This document shows positions 15,585 through 24,723 of a DNA stretch of 64,000 bases, piece after piece (the first letter of the stretch is position 1; each line of letters begins with the position of its first letter). Under the pieces are notes generated by a model that saw nothing but the letters and a program-made list of their open reading frames with translations, was not told the origin of the DNA and ran no database searches. The translations under genes were made by a program, and so were the position numbers. Source of the DNA: an uncultured delta proteobacterium (GTDB lineage Bacteria; Myxococcota_A; Polyangia; Polyangiales; Polyangiaceae); contig CAITIQ010000508.1 in assembly GCA_903892415.1 (NCBI GenBank), positions 26,853 through 90,852 of the forward strand, read 5' to 3'.

Positions 15585-17012
15585 TCAGGGCACGCATCCG
15601 AAGGCGCGGACATACACGCGATTGGGCTCACTATCGGCGCCGCCGCCGTGCCAAATGACGAGAACGCGGTCGTTGCTGAGGGCGACGTGCGGATCGGCCA
15701 GGTAGTCCTGGTCAGAGCCGACCATGGGCAGCGGCCCGGACCAACCGCGTTTGGTGTCGCCGCGACCATCAAGGAACTCGACGTGCATGATCGCGCTGTC
15801 CGAGGACTGCCATGCGGTGAGGATTTCCTGCTGATCGGGCAGCGGAAGGAAGATGTCCTGCGTGCCTGAGTCGGTGAGACTGCGCCCATCTGCGAAGGCG
15901 GTCGCGGATTCGAGAGGCTCCCCGGTGACGTCGAGCGGCTGACGGGTCGACGGCTCGCCGAAGCTGTTCGGTCGTACGTGAAGCCAGCCCTGCTCGGTGC
16001 CAATCAGCCGTTGCCAATTGGCGTACTCGACGTCGATGGGGTGGGCGGGCGTGAGCACGTTGCCGAGGGCGTCGAGTTGCATGAACCACTGTTCGCGGGT
16101 CTCCGGCTCTGCGACAAAACGCGTGACGAGGATTCCCACGCGATCGCGATAGGCGCTGAGTGTGATCGCGACGGGCCGCGTAAGCGGATCGACCTCGAGC
16201 TCTCGCTCGAGCACGCCGTTCGCGTCGAGCACGGCCAAGCGAAGTTGCTCTTCCTCCTCCCACGCGCTGATAAAGCGGGATCCGGTCCAAACGGTGCGCG
16301 GCACGTTCTGTACGCTGCCGCCCAGGGTTGGAGAGGCGAGCGTGGTTGTGCCCGTCCCATCGATAAACAAGACCCCTGGCACGTCGCCGCTGCCAACGCG
16401 AAGCATGGTATCGACCGGAAAACCTCGAGGCGGCGCGGGGGTGCTTGCCGGCATCGGCACGAGGTTCAAGACGAAGTCGGAACGCAAAAGCTCGATCGGC
16501 CCAGCCGGATTGCCCAGCGGATCGAGGCGACGACCATAGAGGTTGGCTTGCTCGCTACCGCCGCTCACGCCGAGCTCCCACAACGCGAGATGACCGCCGT
16601 CGACCGGCGCGAGCGTTGTGCCGAAGGCCCAGCTGCAGCTGGTGCAATCCCCCGTATCAAACTCGTCGGTCCGCAGCGCGATCACGTCGCCCAGCGGGCC
16701 GAAGCCGAAGCCCTCGTCGATCTCACCGTCACAATCGTCGTCGATCAAGTTGCAGGTTTCCTCGCTGGGCTCCGGCGGTACACAGGCTGGCATCACCCCA
16801 TCTGCGCATACGACGGTGGTTACGCAAGCGAGGGTGCTGCAAGTGATCGGAGTGACGCCATCGTCGACCGCGCCGTTGCAGTCGTTGTCGAGGCCGTCGC
16901 ACTGCTCCTCGCCGGTGGGCGTGCAAGGATCCTCGAGACCGGTGCGCGCACCGCAAGCACTGAGGCAAGCGAAGCCGGTCACACAAATGAACCCAACGAG
17001 TCGGCGCCACAT
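15585..17012 (-). CDS. Lipoprotein with MopE-type metal-binding motifs
   Basis: A 475-residue lipoprotein (signal ending LSAC, Cys20). Two putative metal-binding motifs of the MopE type follow: CDGLDNDCNGAVDDG at about 38-52 and CNLIDDDCDGEIDEG at about 87-101, a pattern common in secreted myxobacterial and methanotroph proteins. The rest (120-475) is a repeating strand-rich domain that could be a beta-propeller, with repeated Asp/Thr/Trp turns. It is convergent with the NrsF-like gene. The metal and partner are unknown. Confidence 0.82.
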   Translation of the reverse strand: MWRRLVGFICVTGFACLSACGARTGLEDPCTPTGEEQCDGLDNDCNGAVDDGVTPITCSTLACVTTVVCADGVMPACVPPEPSEETCNLIDDDCDGEIDEGFGFGPLGDVIALRTDEFDTGDCTSCSWAFGTTLAPVDGGHLALWELGVSGGSEQANLYGRRLDPLGNPAGPIELLRSDFVLNLVPMPASTPAPPRGFPVDTMLRVGSGDVPGVLFIDGTGTTTLASPTLGGSVQNVPRTVWTGSRFISAWEEEEQLRLAVLDANGVLERELEVDPLTRPVAITLSAYRDRVGILVTRFVAEPETREQWFMQLDALGNVLTPAHPIDVEYANWQRLIGTEQGWLHVRPNSFGEPSTRQPLDVTGEPLESATAFADGRSLTDSGTQDIFLPLPDQQEILTAWQSSDSAIMHVEFLDGRGDTKRGWSGPLPMVGSDQDYLADPHVALSNDRVLVIWHGGGADSEPNRVYVRAFGCVP

Positions 17013-17110
17013 GGTTTGCCTACTTAGCCTGGCATGCGCGCGTGTTCCACAGCTGGCCTTGCGTCAGGCAAAGACTATCCATCGAAGTCATCGGCATGTA
17101 GCCTGTGCAG

Positions 17111-18277
17111 ATGGTGAACACCGAGCTTGCCGTCGCCAGTCGCCTTCGTGAACGTTTGGTCGTCGTTGCGCTCGGGGCGCTCGCTGCAGGCTGCGACGCC
17201 TTGTCCAGCGGTAGCTCTGAGCTAAAGCCTGGAGAAGCAGGCCAACTTTGCTTCGCGCCTCGCTCGCTGATGCGCGCTGTCGGGACTGGCCAGACCGCCA
17301 GCGCCCCCGCTCCTTCGGCCTACGACGCGAATGGCTGCCTGCCCTTGGCCGAGGTCAGTGACCCCTGCTGCAACGCTCCGGTGAGCGGTCCGAACTTCAA
17401 GGGCGGCGAGTGCTGCTACGACTTCCCGGCGAATGCTTCCTGTTGTGGTCGGCCTTTCATCGTTGATGGGCAAGCGCAGCTGGCCGCAGTCGTTCGTGGC
17501 CGAGGCTGGCTCGGGCGCGCCGATGGGGTGCCGGATGGAGCGCCGGATGGAGCGCCGGATGAGCTCGCCAAATATAACGCGGTGACGCGGCGTGCGCTGG
17601 CCGATGGGTGGTTGCGGGATGCTCGCATGGAACACGCTTCGGTGGCCTCGTTTGCGCGCTTTGTGGCGGATCTCGTGGGGCTCGGTGCGCCCGCGGAGCT
17701 CGTGCGAGACGCCGGCAGCGCTCTGCTCGACGAGGTGGAGCATGCTTCGCTTTGCTTCGCGCTCGCTTCACGTTTTGCAGGTGAGGAGCTGGCGCCGGCA
17801 GCGATGCCCGCGGCGACGGTCGCTCAGGCGCGCAACTTTCAAACCATCGTGCGTGATGCGCTAACAGAGGGTTGCTTGGGCGAAACAGCGGCGGCGTACG
17901 TAGCGACGTTGCGGCTCGGGGCGGCTTGCGACCCTCAGGCGCGGATCGCTCTCGAGCGCATCGCCAGCGATGAAGCGCGACATGCCGAGCTCGCTTTTCG
18001 TTTTGTCGCTTGGGCGTTGCAACAGCGGCGCGCTGAAGTCGAGCTCGTCATCAAGGAGGCGCTTGCTGAAATGAGCGCAAGTAGTCCTGTTTGCACGCTG
18101 GAGTCCGACGAGCGTGCGGCGTTCGAACCGATGGGGCTCTTCGCGGAGAGCGATGAGCGTGCCGCGACCAGGCTCGCGCTCGAGCAGATCGCGCGGCCGG
18201 CGCTCGAACTCCTGTGCGGCCTGGCTGCGGACCAGCTTGGACCTCCGCTTGAGCCGTCCCCCGTGCGTGTTGCTTGA
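17111..18277 (+). CDS. Lipoprotein with C-terminal ferritin-like diiron domain
   Basis: About 388 residues from the ATG at 17111 (an in-frame GTG six bases upstream is possible), with lipoprotein signal ending LAAGC (Cys28). A Cys-rich middle region (DPCCNAP, GECCYDF, ASCCGRP) is followed by a four-helix ferritin-like domain. Its diiron ligand pattern is visible: E in ARMEHASVASF, DEVEHASLCF, an E in CLGETAAAYVATL, and DEARHAELAFRF. An imperfect tandem repeat of ADGVPDGAPDGAPDE lies before the domain. This is an envelope relative of a family seen in Polyangiales; the redox or iron role is inferred. A disrupted relative lies at 31999-32941. Confidence 0.82.
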   Translation: MVNTELAVASRLRERLVVVALGALAAGCDALSSGSSELKPGEAGQLCFAPRSLMRAVGTGQTASAPAPSAYDANGCLPLAEVSDPCCNAPVSGPNFKGGECCYDFPANASCCGRPFIVDGQAQLAAVVRGRGWLGRADGVPDGAPDGAPDELAKYNAVTRRALADGWLRDARMEHASVASFARFVADLVGLGAPAELVRDAGSALLDEVEHASLCFALASRFAGEELAPAAMPAATVAQARNFQTIVRDALTEGCLGETAAAYVATLRLGAACDPQARIALERIASDEARHAELAFRFVAWALQQRRAEVELVIKEALAEMSASSPVCTLESDERAAFEPMGLFAESDERAATRLALEQIARPALELLCGLAADQLGPPLEPSPVRVA

Positions 18278-18340
18278 TCGTCACACGAGCGATGGCGGAT
18301 CGAGCCGATGTCCGGGCTCATTGCGTGCTATTTCTCGCTG

Positions 18341-19600
18341 ATGCGCCAGCCGCTCTTGCTTACCGTTGTATTGCTAGCGGTCGGGTGTGAAGCCGGCCAA
18401 TCGCCCACCGCCGATACGAGCGGCCCCGGGCCTACGAGCACGACCAGCACCGGCGGCGGCGGGGAGGGCGGACTTTCGGCTGGCGGCGCACAGGCTGGCG
18501 GGGCTTCGAGCGGCGGCTCCACTGCGAACTTCGCCCAGGGCGGCCAGGGCTCCGGCGGAGAGCCCGCCTGCACCGGCGTCACGGCGGAGGCCACGCTGGA
18601 GGCGTTGCCCGTCGACATCATCTGGATGGTGGACAACTCGAGCAGCATGGAGCCGTCGGTCGCCGAGGTGAAGGCCGGCATGAATAACTTTGCAGCACTG
18701 ATCGCGGCGACTTCGCTCGATTACAAAGTGATCCTGCTCTCCAAACGGGGCACCGGCGCGCTCGAGATCTGCATCCCGCAACCGCTCGCAGGCGACGCGT
18801 CCTGCGGTAACGGGCCGCGCTTTTTCCAATCGAGCGTGGACGTGCTCAGCACCCAGCCGCTCGAGCAGTTCCTCGGTACGTTGGGCCAGACCGAAGGTTA
18901 CAAGCAGGGGCAATCGCGCGGCGGTGAACCCTGGGCGCAAGAGCTAAGGCCAGAGGCGAGCAAGACGATCGTCGTCGTCACCGATGACAACGCGCGTTTG
19001 TCCGCGAGCCAGTTCAAGAACTTCGCAGGCGGGCAGAACCCGTTCAATTCGCTGATGTTACCGCCTGGCATCCTGGATCCTTCGTGGAATGGCCTTTTCA
19101 ACGGCTTCCTATTCAGCGGCATCTACGGCTGGGGCGACGCGAATGATCCGTCGGTGGTGTGCGAGTACCCGGACATGAGCTCTCCGCCCAACTCCGGCGC
19201 AACCTACACCACGCTGGTGCAGCAATCCGGTGGCGTGCGTGCACAGCTCTGCGATGGTGCTGCGGCTTGGTCGGGCTTCTTCAACTCGGTAGCGCAGGCG
19301 GTCGTGGAGAGCTCCGAGGTGGACTGCGTACTCGCCATTCCGCCGCCGCCCGAGGGCGAGGAGCTCGCCGCCGACAAGGTGAACGTGAAGCTCGTCAGCG
19401 GCAATAACGAGACGCTGCTACCGAACGTCGGAGATCAGGCTGGCTGCGGCGCAGGCCAAGGTTGGTACTACGATGATATCGCGGCGCCAGCCAACGTGGT
19501 CCTGTGCCCAACCTCGTGCGACAGCGCGCAAGACCTCGCCGGGCCGAACCAACCCGGAAAGGTCGAGGTGCAGTTCGGCTGCGACACGATCGTGCGCTGA
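18341..19600 (+). CDS. Lipoprotein with von Willebrand factor A-like domain
   Basis: A 419-residue lipoprotein; the ATG at 18341 gives a clean signal (MRQPLLLTVVLLAVGC), while the frame also allows 18308. A GGxGG-type linker is followed by VDIIWMVDNSSSMEPS, which holds the MIDAS motif DxSxS (D98, S100, S102). Later hydrophobic strands (KTIVVVTDDNA) and a Cys-rich C-terminal end (CGAGQGWYYDD, VLCPTSCDSAQ) fit a secreted vWA adhesion or binding protein. The ligand is unknown. Confidence 0.83.
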   Translation: MRQPLLLTVVLLAVGCEAGQSPTADTSGPGPTSTTSTGGGGEGGLSAGGAQAGGASSGGSTANFAQGGQGSGGEPACTGVTAEATLEALPVDIIWMVDNSSSMEPSVAEVKAGMNNFAALIAATSLDYKVILLSKRGTGALEICIPQPLAGDASCGNGPRFFQSSVDVLSTQPLEQFLGTLGQTEGYKQGQSRGGEPWAQELRPEASKTIVVVTDDNARLSASQFKNFAGGQNPFNSLMLPPGILDPSWNGLFNGFLFSGIYGWGDANDPSVVCEYPDMSSPPNSGATYTTLVQQSGGVRAQLCDGAAAWSGFFNSVAQAVVESSEVDCVLAIPPPPEGEELAADKVNVKLVSGNNETLLPNVGDQAGCGAGQGWYYDDIAAPANVVLCPTSCDSAQDLAGPNQPGKVEVQFGCDTIVR

Positions 19601-19626
19601 AGCCGCGCGTGTGTATCCTCGCGCGG

Positions 19627-20256
19627 ATGAGAATCTCCAACGTCCGCTTGCTCGCTGTCCTCGCCGTGTGCTCGCTCGCAATAGCCTGTGGCGACAAGAA
19701 GGATACGAAGTCGGCGGACAGCACGTCCCAGAACGACGACAAGGATGCGGCGAAGAAGCCGAAGGCTAAAGGCGATTCGGCTAAACAGGCGAGCCTGACC
19801 AACGAGGCGAAGAACTCAATCGCAAAGATCGCCCGCGGCGCTGTTACGGCTTTTGAGCGCGAGTCGATGGGTGAGGGGGACGCGGTCGTGCATGCCTTGT
19901 GCAAGAGCGCTACGCCGGTGCCGGAGAAGGTGCCTGCGGCTGGGGAGAGCTACAAGCCGAAGAGCGATGCGGGCGCCGACTTCAAGGCGGGCGACGAGAA
20001 GACCGGTTGGCCGTGCCTGAAGTTCACGAGCGATGCTCCAATCAACTTCCAATACAGCTACACCGAGGGCAGCACGCCCAAGCTCGCAGCGCGCGGCAAG
20101 GACGTCGCCAAAGGCGAAGCAGGCTTCTTTGAGGTGTGCGCCGAGGCCGACTTCGAGCCGGGCGGGAAGACCACGCTGATTTGTCAGACCGGGCAGGTGA
20201 AGGCCGACCGAGTTCTGCTCGGGACGACGTTGGTGGAGCTCGGTGAAGCCGAATGA
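19627..20256 (+). CDS. Lipoprotein of unknown function, Lys-rich N-terminal linker
   Basis: A 209-residue protein with lipoprotein signal ending LAIAC, then a charged linker rich in Lys, Asp and Ala (KKDTKSADSTSQNDDKDAAKK). The mature domain has short strands (NFQYSYTEG, TTLICQTGQV) and a few Cys residues (ALCKSA, PCLKFTS, EVCAEAD). No family was recognised. It overlaps the next gene by four bases (ATGA at 20253), so it is coupled to the cupin gene. Confidence 0.7.
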   Translation: MRISNVRLLAVLAVCSLAIACGDKKDTKSADSTSQNDDKDAAKKPKAKGDSAKQASLTNEAKNSIAKIARGAVTAFERESMGEGDAVVHALCKSATPVPEKVPAAGESYKPKSDAGADFKAGDEKTGWPCLKFTSDAPINFQYSYTEGSTPKLAARGKDVAKGEAGFFEVCAEADFEPGGKTTLICQTGQVKADRVLLGTTLVELGEAE

Positions 20257-20624
20257 GCGCGGAGCGCGGCAATCTAGAAGCTGACTTTGCTTCCTTTGCT
20301 GAGCACTGGCGACCCAAGGTGATCGCGTCGCTCAACGGGCAAGAGGTCAAGGTGGTGAAGGTTCAGGGGACCTTCCCGTGGCATCGGCACGACGCCTGTG
20401 AGGAGATGTTCCTCGTGCACCGTGGGACCTTCCGCGTCGAATACCGCGATCACACCGTGGTGCTCGGGCCGGGGGACTATGCGGTGGTTCCGCGCGGGGT
20501 TGAGCACCGAACCGCCGCCGATGAAGAGGCCGAGGTGCTGATCTTCGAGCCGAAGGAGACGGTCAACACGGGGGACGCTGAGACCAGCGAGTTCACAGCG
20601 CCGACGGGAGCTCGCCTGCGTTGA
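20253..20624 (+). CDS. Cupin-domain protein
   Basis: A 123-residue single-domain cupin. Motif 1 is FPWHRHDACEEMFLVHRG, with two His and one Glu ligand positions, and motif 2 is GPGDYAVVPRGVEHRTAAD with the fourth His. This is a complete metal-binding set. Length and pattern fit small cytoplasmic cupins that stabilise or bind small molecules. It is translationally coupled (ATGA) to the preceding lipoprotein gene. Confidence 0.9.
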   Translation: MSAERGNLEADFASFAEHWRPKVIASLNGQEVKVVKVQGTFPWHRHDACEEMFLVHRGTFRVEYRDHTVVLGPGDYAVVPRGVEHRTAADEEAEVLIFEPKETVNTGDAETSEFTAPTGARLR

Positions 20625-20642
20625 GTCGCTATGGCGCTTGCT

Positions 20643-21554
20643 TCAGGTTGCTCGGCGCAGGGCGGCGTTCAGATCTTTGCTGGGTGCCCGGCCGAACTTA
20701 CGCGCGTACTCGCGGCTGAACTGGGTGGGGCTTTCATAGCCGACCTCATAGGCCGCGGTGGTAACCGCCGTGCCTGCGGCGAGCAGCCGCTGGGCCTCGA
20801 GCAAGCGCAGGTCTTTCTGGTACTGGAGGGGAGACGAGCAGGTGAGCTGCTTGAAGTGCTTGTGGAACGAGGAGACGCTCATGCCTACCTCGCGCGCGAG
20901 CTCAGCCACCTCCATCGGCGAGCGGTAATCGCGACGCAAGACGGCCATGGCGCGCGCGATGGCGCTGGCGTGGCTGTCATGCCGAAGCAGCTTGCGCAGC
21001 ATGGCGCCAAAGGGCGCCATCAGCAGCCGGTAGTGAAGCTCCCGGCGCACCATGGCTCCGAGCACGCGGGCGTCGGTAGGGCGCTGGGCCAGGGCGAGGT
21101 AGCGCTCCAAGGCTTCAATCAGCGGCTCCTCGGCTTTGCAGACCTGGAGCGCGCTGGCCGGCCCTTCACTTACGAGCAGCTCGCCAAGTTCTTCATACAA
21201 GCTGCGAAGGATGCTGAGCTCCAGCTCGAACACCAGCGCGAGGTAGGGGGCTTGGACGATGCGCGCGACGATCGAAACGTCGTGACTGACGAGCAACGCC
21301 TCTCCCGCACCAACCCGAACCGTCTCTCCGGCGAACAGCGTTTCTTTCCGTCCGCGTAGAATAAGGCATACAATTGGCTTGTAGATGGTCGCCTCGGCGG
21401 AGGTTGGCGCAAGCTGGCGAAACAGCACGACGCCGGGGACCGGCGAAACAACGTCCTGCGATGGCTGAGCCAATTCGGTAACTAGCTCTTCGGCGCGGAC
21501 GACCAGCCGGTCCAGAGCCTCGGCGCTGCGTCTCTTCTCCCGATAGACCTGCAT
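20643..21554 (-). CDS. AraC-family transcriptional regulator
   Basis: A 303-residue protein with an N-terminal AraC_N-type cupin-like domain (PIVCLILRGRKETLFAGETVRVGAGEALLVSHDV) and a C-terminal double helix-turn-helix (MEVAELAREVGMSVSSFHKHFKQLT, then TAAYEVGYESPTQFSREYARKFG). This subfamily is often found beside short-chain dehydrogenases. It is divergent from the SDR gene at 21662, with 107 bp between, and probably controls it. Confidence 0.9.
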   Translation of the reverse strand: MQVYREKRRSAEALDRLVVRAEELVTELAQPSQDVVSPVPGVVLFRQLAPTSAEATIYKPIVCLILRGRKETLFAGETVRVGAGEALLVSHDVSIVARIVQAPYLALVFELELSILRSLYEELGELLVSEGPASALQVCKAEEPLIEALERYLALAQRPTDARVLGAMVRRELHYRLLMAPFGAMLRKLLRHDSHASAIARAMAVLRRDYRSPMEVAELAREVGMSVSSFHKHFKQLTCSSPLQYQKDLRLLEAQRLLAAGTAVTTAAYEVGYESPTQFSREYARKFGRAPSKDLNAALRRAT

Positions 21555-21661
21555 GTCTAAAAGTAGCCAGTAGAGGAGAATCAGGCAACTGATTTGGAGC
21601 CTTGGGCAGGCAGCGTTTTCGCTCTCGGGCTACGTCTTGGGCTCACTCGCAAGGAGGTTCT

Positions 21662-22483
21662 ATGGGCAACAAGACTTGGTACATCACGGGCTGTTCGAGA
21701 GGGTTTGGTCGGGCTTGGGCAAGGGCCGCGCTCGAGCGAGGGGATCGGGTGGCGGCGACGGCACGGGACGTCTCAACGCTCGCGGAGCTCGTCACGCGCT
21801 TCGGCGACGCGGTGCTGCCGCTCGAGCTCGAGGTCACGGACCGCGCTGCCAGCGTCGAAGCGATCGGCAAGGCGCACCAGCACTTTGGCCGGCTCGACGT
21901 GGTGATCAACAACGCCGGCTACGGTCACTTCGGCTTTGTGGAGGAGCTGAGCGAAGCCGAGGCGCGCGCTCAGATCGAGACCAATCTGTTTGGTGCGCTG
22001 TGGACGACGCAGGCCGCCATCCCGCTTCTGCGCGCGCAAGGCGGTGGGCACATCGTGCAGGTCTCCAGCATCGGTGGCGTGGCTGCCTTCCCCAGCCTGG
22101 GCATCTACCATGCGTCCAAGTGGGCGCTCGAAGGGCTGACCGAGGCGCTAGCGGCAGAGGTCGCCATGTTCGGCATTCGCACGACGCTGATCGAGCCGGG
22201 CGGTTACGCGACCGACTGGGGTGGGGCCTCGGCGCATCGATCGCAGGCGCTACCGCAATACCAGCCGATCCGCGAGGCGTTGATGGCCAGCTGGGGGACG
22301 ATGAAAATGCCGGCCGCGGACGCGACCACCGCAGCGCTGCTGGTCTGTGTGGACGCAGAGAGTCCGCCCGCGCGGCTGCTGCTCGGCTCATTCGCCCATG
22401 ACACGGCGATGCAGGTCTACGCGCAGCGGCAAAAGGGCTGGAAAGAATGGGAAGCGGTGTCCCGTGGCGCAGACGGCCAATAG
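21662..22483 (+). CDS. Short-chain dehydrogenase/reductase
   Basis: A 273-residue classical SDR starting at the ATG at 21662, seven bases after AGGAGG. The cofactor-binding TGCSRGFGR (residues 9-17), NNAG (83-86) and catalytic S136, Y149 and K153 (YHASK) are all present. It is followed by a DoxX-like gene 12 nt later, so the two are an operon beside the divergent AraC-type gene. The substrate is unknown. Confidence 0.93.
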   Translation: MGNKTWYITGCSRGFGRAWARAALERGDRVAATARDVSTLAELVTRFGDAVLPLELEVTDRAASVEAIGKAHQHFGRLDVVINNAGYGHFGFVEELSEAEARAQIETNLFGALWTTQAAIPLLRAQGGGHIVQVSSIGGVAAFPSLGIYHASKWALEGLTEALAAEVAMFGIRTTLIEPGGYATDWGGASAHRSQALPQYQPIREALMASWGTMKMPAADATTAALLVCVDAESPPARLLLGSFAHDTAMQVYAQRQKGWKEWEAVSRGADGQ

Positions 22484-22495
22484 CGAGGTGATTCG

Positions 22496-22879
22496 ATGAA
22501 CATGGCTTTGACCATCCTGGTGGCGATCGTGATGATCGCAGGCGGCGCTGGACACCTCGCGAACCCGCAGCAGTTTGTGCCTTTGGTTCCAAGCTTTCTA
22601 CCGGCTGTGCCGGTGATCGTCGTGACCGGGGTAGTGCAGCTTGGCGTTGGCCTTGCGGCGCTTTGGCCGCGGACCCGTAGTTGGGGCGGACTTGCCTTTG
22701 CGGCCTTGTGCCTGGGGTACCTACCGCTTCACCTTTGGGACTACGTGCGTCCGGATCCTGTGTTTGCGCCGCCCGTGGCTGCGACCGTGCGCGTGGTCGT
22801 GCAGCTGTTGTTCATCGCCGCCGGGGTTGCTTTGTGGCGCAGAACGGCCGCGCCGGTGAAGGGCGCTAGAGCGAGTTGA
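22496..22879 (+). CDS. DoxX-like small membrane protein
   Basis: A 127-residue protein with four predicted membrane helices; pattern and length match DoxX/TQO-like membrane proteins (GGAGHLANPQQFVPLVPSFLP in the first loop; LGYLPLHLWDYVRPDP in the third). GAGG-type RBS (GCGAGGTG) lies just upstream. It is in an operon with the SDR gene. The redox or membrane-integrity role of DoxX relatives is not well defined. Confidence 0.82.
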   Translation: MNMALTILVAIVMIAGGAGHLANPQQFVPLVPSFLPAVPVIVVTGVVQLGVGLAALWPRTRSWGGLAFAALCLGYLPLHLWDYVRPDPVFAPPVAATVRVVVQLLFIAAGVALWRRTAAPVKGARAS

Positions 22880-22945
22880 TGAAGGGGCTGCAGAAGGGCC
22901 TTCAGCCTCTTCCGAGGTGCGCTCCAACGTGCGAGGGTTCAGCGT

Positions 22946-23596
22946 ATGAGCTTTGCATCCTTGCTGCGTCTTTCGTTGGTCTGCACTTCAATCTCCATTG
23001 CTGTTGCTTGCGGTGACGACGGCACCTCGAGTGGAGGAGCTGGCGTTACGGGCGGTTCGGGCGGTGGCGGCGCATCGACGGGCGGTGCGGCTGAAGGTGG
23101 AGCTTCGGCTGGGTGCGACGCCAACAACCTTTGTGACGGTGGGGTCTGCTTCTTCGGCGAGGACGCTTGTGAGCCGGGCGCCGTTGGTACCTGCACTCCG
23201 GGCAACGGCGCTTGCGATGGGCCGCCAACCGGGCCGGTTTGCGACTGCCAAGGTGTGGTGCATGAGCTGCGGAGCGCAGTCGATTTTCCCTCCTGCGAGC
23301 TCGGGGCTCAGGGGATTCCGTTCGGGCCGGCGGAGGCTTGTTCGGATGGGACCTTCGCTTGCGGCGGGTCGATGTGCAAAAACCACGTGGACGTTTGCTT
23401 TGAAACAGCGGGCGGCGTTAACAGCGAGCCGAGCTTTGAGTGTATTCCGCAGAGCGACTTCGTAGGCTGTTCGGGCGGTGTTGCTGACTGTGCCTGTTTG
23501 CAGCTATTTACCGTTTGCGGGCCGCTCGGGCTTGAGTGCAGCTGCGTGCAGGACCCCGCGACGAAGCAGGAGACCGTTACCGCGGTCATGCCGTAG
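22946..23596 (+). CDS. Cys-rich lipoprotein
   Basis: A 216-residue lipoprotein (signal ending IAVAC) with a GGxGG linker, then a domain with about 20 cysteines (CDANNLCDGGVCFFGEDAC, TCTPGNGACDG, PVCDC, MCKNHVDVC, DCACLQ, CSCVQD). It resembles secreted disulphide-rich surface proteins. No catalytic motif is visible. Confidence 0.72.
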   Translation: MSFASLLRLSLVCTSISIAVACGDDGTSSGGAGVTGGSGGGGASTGGAAEGGASAGCDANNLCDGGVCFFGEDACEPGAVGTCTPGNGACDGPPTGPVCDCQGVVHELRSAVDFPSCELGAQGIPFGPAEACSDGTFACGGSMCKNHVDVCFETAGGVNSEPSFECIPQSDFVGCSGGVADCACLQLFTVCGPLGLECSCVQDPATKQETVTAVMP

Positions 23597-23681
23597 CGCT
23601 GGGCGGCGGAAAGCGAAGGACCAAGCGCAAGTGCTAGCTTTGCTACGTAGCGAACGCGCGGGTCTGGCTCTACTCTGAGGC

Positions 23682-24698
23682 ATGCTTAATCGATTTCACG
23701 TATCGGGAAGGATCGCCAGCGGAGGCGGCGCGCTGTGGTTGGTCCTCGGCGGGCTAGTGGGGTTGGGGTGTCCAGGTCCGGAGCCCTCGTCTTCCAACAA
23801 CTCCCAAGGCGGCGGAGCCAGCGGCCCAGGTGGAGCTTCGTCGAGCAGCGGCAGCGGCAGCGGAAGCAGCAGCAGCACCGGTGGCGTCATGAATGAGGGC
23901 GGTATGACTGCGGGGCCTGGCGGGATGGGCCAGGGCGGAAGTGGTGAGGACTGCGGTGTCACCGACTTCGAGGTCAACCTGGAGCATTGCGGGGGTTGCT
24001 TCCGGCCGTGCGTTGAAGGAGGCGGAGTCGCGGTGCCGATATGCGAGCAGGGCAAGTGCGTATCCACCTGTGAAAGCGGTTTTTTGAACCTGAAAACGCC
24101 CAACAAGAGCATGCCTGACGACGGCTGCGAGACTCCGGGGCTGCGTGTGTTCGTAATGGAGGCCCCAGTGGAGCCGATCTTCAACGGTGACCTCAGCGAC
24201 GCCGATGCGTTGTGCCAGGAGGCGGCCGAGAGTCCGGCGGCTCCAAATGCGCCTCCCCTAGAAGGAACCTGGCGAGCCTGGCTGGTCAATTCCCAGTCCA
24301 GCCCGCTTACTCGCTTCACGCCGCTTCCCGGAAACAACGTGCCCTTCTATCGGCTGGATGGCGTGCAGGTGGCCCCGAACTTCATGAGCCTGGCAGCGAA
24401 CGCAAGCCAACTAGACAATGAGATCAACGTTACCGAATCCGGCGACCCTCTAATGGGAGAAGATCTGCCGGTTTGGATCGGAGCGGCGAGCGGCGCCGGC
24501 AACGGAGCGCATTGCGAAGATTGGAGCGAGGTTCCCAACGGCTCGCCCAACATTCCGGTGGCTAGAGTGGGAGCACTCAGCATGACCAGCACGTGGGCCA
24601 ACAACGGAAACGTTCCGTGCGCAGTGATGGGTGGCGGAGGCCCGGTGCCCGCTCTCGGTCGGCTCTATTGCTTCGAGCAGGTACCCCCTCCGCCGTGA
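23682..24698 (+). CDS. Lipoprotein with DUF1554-like domain
   Basis: A 338-residue protein with lipoprotein signal ending GLGC and a long Gly/Ser/Asn linker. A Cys-rich part (HCGGCFRPC, PICEQGKCVSTCESG) precedes a C-terminal domain (about 150-335) with the pattern of DUF1554: an opening DALCQEAA, TWRAWLVNSQSSPLTRF, LPVWIGAASGAGNGAHCEDWS, and a terminal RLYCFEQ. That domain occurs in leptospiral and myxobacterial surface proteins, sometimes compared with C-type lectin folds. Confidence 0.75.
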   Translation: MLNRFHVSGRIASGGGALWLVLGGLVGLGCPGPEPSSSNNSQGGGASGPGGASSSSGSGSGSSSSTGGVMNEGGMTAGPGGMGQGGSGEDCGVTDFEVNLEHCGGCFRPCVEGGGVAVPICEQGKCVSTCESGFLNLKTPNKSMPDDGCETPGLRVFVMEAPVEPIFNGDLSDADALCQEAAESPAAPNAPPLEGTWRAWLVNSQSSPLTRFTPLPGNNVPFYRLDGVQVAPNFMSLAANASQLDNEINVTESGDPLMGEDLPVWIGAASGAGNGAHCEDWSEVPNGSPNIPVARVGALSMTSTWANNGNVPCAVMGGGGPVPALGRLYCFEQVPPPP

Positions 24699-24723
24699 TG
24701 GCGGTAAACCGGCGGCTCCCTCG

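Noticed and set aside
15978..17027. A 349-residue frame antisense to the MopE-like lipoprotein gene
   Set aside because: No domain, and it covers a gene with clear lipobox and metal-binding motifs.
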